Origin: an uncultured Collinsella sp.
Lineage (GTDB): Bacteria; Actinomycetota; Coriobacteriia; Coriobacteriales; Coriobacteriaceae
Assembly (NCBI GenBank): GCA_902494765.1
Contig: CABUUK010000069.1
Location: 1-7,361, forward strand
Direction of reading: 5' to 3'
DNA length: 7,361 nucleotides
The notes beneath the pieces were generated by a model. The model was not told where the DNA came from, ran no database searches, and saw nothing but the letters and a program-made list of their open reading frames with translations. Shown one piece after another: positions 6,989-7,361 of this stretch (positions within the stretch are counted from its first letter, which is position 1; every line of letters begins with the position of its first letter). The position numbers were made by a program, and so were the translations under genes.

Positions 6989-6995
6989 CCTCCTC
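6989..6995 (-). promoter_or_regulatory. Ribosome binding site for hisZG
   Basis: GAGGAGG on the minus strand lies 8 nt before the ATG at 6980, and the HisZ-like N-terminus starts immediately. This is a consensus-strength site for the first gene of the operon. Confidence 0.8.
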
Positions 6996-7018
6996 ATGCT
7001 GTGTTTCATATAGAACGA

Positions 7019-7044
7019 AAGACCGGCATAGCTCCGCCGGTCTT
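7019..7044 (-). promoter_or_regulatory. Leader hairpin upstream of hisZG (possible attenuator or terminator)
   Basis: The transcribed strand has AAGACCGGC (7044-7036), an 8-nt loop (GGAGCTAT) and GCCGGTCTT (7027-7019). This is a perfect 9-bp stem ending in CTTTCGTTCTATAT. It lies 23 nt before the hisZG ribosome binding site. The T-rich tail is interrupted by C and G, so it is a weak intrinsic terminator at best. Its position between any plausible promoter and the first gene makes attenuation possible. I saw no run of His codons and no T-box signature (AGGGTGG-type) around it. Confidence 0.55.
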
Positions 7045-7158
7045 CTGGGTACTTTAGCATACTAGAGTGTTTGCGGGGAGAATCGTCCTCCTCGGCTCAC
7101 ACCGTATTCATTTGGAAACATAGGGCAAGCGGTTAGCAGCAGTCTCTTGTCACAACGC
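7045..7158 (-). promoter_or_regulatory. Presumed his operon promoter region
   Basis: This stretch lies between the terminator of the upstream gene and the leader hairpin, so the operon promoter should be here. The best -10-like hexamer is TATGCT (minus strand, 7061-7056), but no good -35 lies 16-19 nt upstream of it. TTGCCC near 7127-7122 has no good -10 partner. An SD-like GAGGAGG at 7087-7093 is not followed by a start codon within 12 nt. The promoter is inferred from position, not from strong motifs. Confidence 0.3.
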
Positions 7159-7191
7159 AAAAAGGGCGCCCGCGCAATTGCGGACGCCCTT
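7159..7191 (-). terminator. Intrinsic terminator of the upstream minus-strand gene
   Basis: On the minus strand a 12-bp stem (one G-T pair) runs from AAGGGCGTCCGC (7191-7180) through a 6-nt loop (AATTGC) to GCGGGCGCCCTT (7173-7162), with a T run of five ending at 7159. It lies 51 nt after the stop codon of the partial gene at 7243. The plus-strand side lacks a T run, so it acts in one direction. It insulates the his operon from upstream transcription. Confidence 0.88.
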
Positions 7192-7242
7192 GTGCAGGGT
7201 CGAGATATCAACCAGCCAAGATATCGGACCCGTAACCAGCTC

Positions 7243-7361
7243 TTAGTAGTCGAACTGGTGGTAGTAGCGGCGGTACTTGAGGTTGTGCTTGGTGACCAGC
7301 TCGTAGTTGCGCGCGAGGCGGTCGGTGGTCAGCACGGACAGGATCCACGGCGACACGATGA
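7243..7361 (-). CDS. C-terminal end of an unidentified protein (5' part outside window)
   Basis: The last 38 codons of a minus-strand gene are visible and end with TAA at 7245-7243. The sequence starts IVSPWILSVLTTDRLARNY and ends in a tail rich in Tyr, Arg, Lys and His (KYRRYYHQFDY). Codon use is GC-rich like the his genes, and a strong terminator follows, so the frame is credible as real coding sequence. I do not recognise the family. The short hydrophobic start followed by a basic tail could be the end of a membrane segment with a cytoplasmic tail, but 38 residues cannot decide that. A separate transcription unit from the his operon is likely. Confidence 0.6.
   Translation of the reverse strand, partial: IVSPWILSVLTTDRLARNYELVTKHNLKYRRYYHQFDY

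Noticed and set aside
7062..7121. 19-codon minus-strand frame (MFPNEYGVSRGG...) as a his leader peptide
   Set aside because: It has no ribosome binding site and no His codons, and its length is expected by chance.
6981..7158. T-box or other known riboswitch controlling the operon
   Set aside because: No T-box consensus (AGGGTGG-type antiterminator bulge) or other aptamer core was recognised. Only one short hairpin is present close to the gene.
7203..7226. Two GATATC copies in the 3' region of the upstream gene as a hairpin
   Set aside because: A 6-bp AT-rich self-complementary stem separated by 10 nt is too weak, and the strong terminator next to it explains the region.

Overview
This window is a histidine biosynthesis operon read entirely on the minus strand. 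Transcription runs from high to low coordinates, in the order hisZG - hisD - hisC - hisB - (inverted repeat) - hisH - hisA - hisF, and hisF is cut by the left edge. The order is the classic hisGDCBHAF order. The genes are tightly packed: 1-3 nt gaps or a 4-nt ATGA overlap at most junctions, usually with a clear GGAGG-type ribosome binding site inside the end of the preceding gene. The two larger gaps are hisZG-hisD (105 nt) and hisB-hisH (79 nt), and both contain strong hairpins.

The DNA is GC-rich with strongly GC-biased third positions, which produces long antisense open frames that I treat as shadows. GC-rich DNA, a HisZ-dependent short-form HisG, a monofunctional HisB and GGAGG ribosome binding sites fit a high-GC anaerobe. 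My best guess is a Coriobacteriia member such as a Collinsella relative. That is inference from general knowledge, not proven by the window.

Layout, right to left. 7243-7361 holds the last 38 codons of an unidentified minus-strand gene, followed by a strong intrinsic terminator (7159-7191). 6981-7158 is the his promoter/leader region, with a 9-bp hairpin 38 nt before the first gene. 5265-6980 is a HisZ-HisG fusion, carrying the regulatory subunit and the catalytic subunit of ATP phosphoribosyltransferase in one polypeptide. Then come hisD (histidinol dehydrogenase), hisC (aminotransferase), hisB (IGP dehydratase), a perfect 16-bp inverted repeat, hisH and hisA, and the 5' two thirds of hisF.

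Together the genes cover step 1 (HisZG), the isomerase (HisA), imidazole-glycerol-phosphate synthase (HisH + HisF), and the dehydratase, aminotransferase and dehydrogenase steps. Not seen are HisI/HisE (PR-ATP pyrophosphohydrolase and PR-AMP cyclohydrolase), which may follow hisF outside the window, and a histidinol-phosphate phosphatase. No novel multi-gene system is visible. The points worth a second look are the HisZ-HisG fusion, a cysteine cluster in its HisG half, the hisB-hisH repeat, and a leader sequence that seems to recur in front of hisD.
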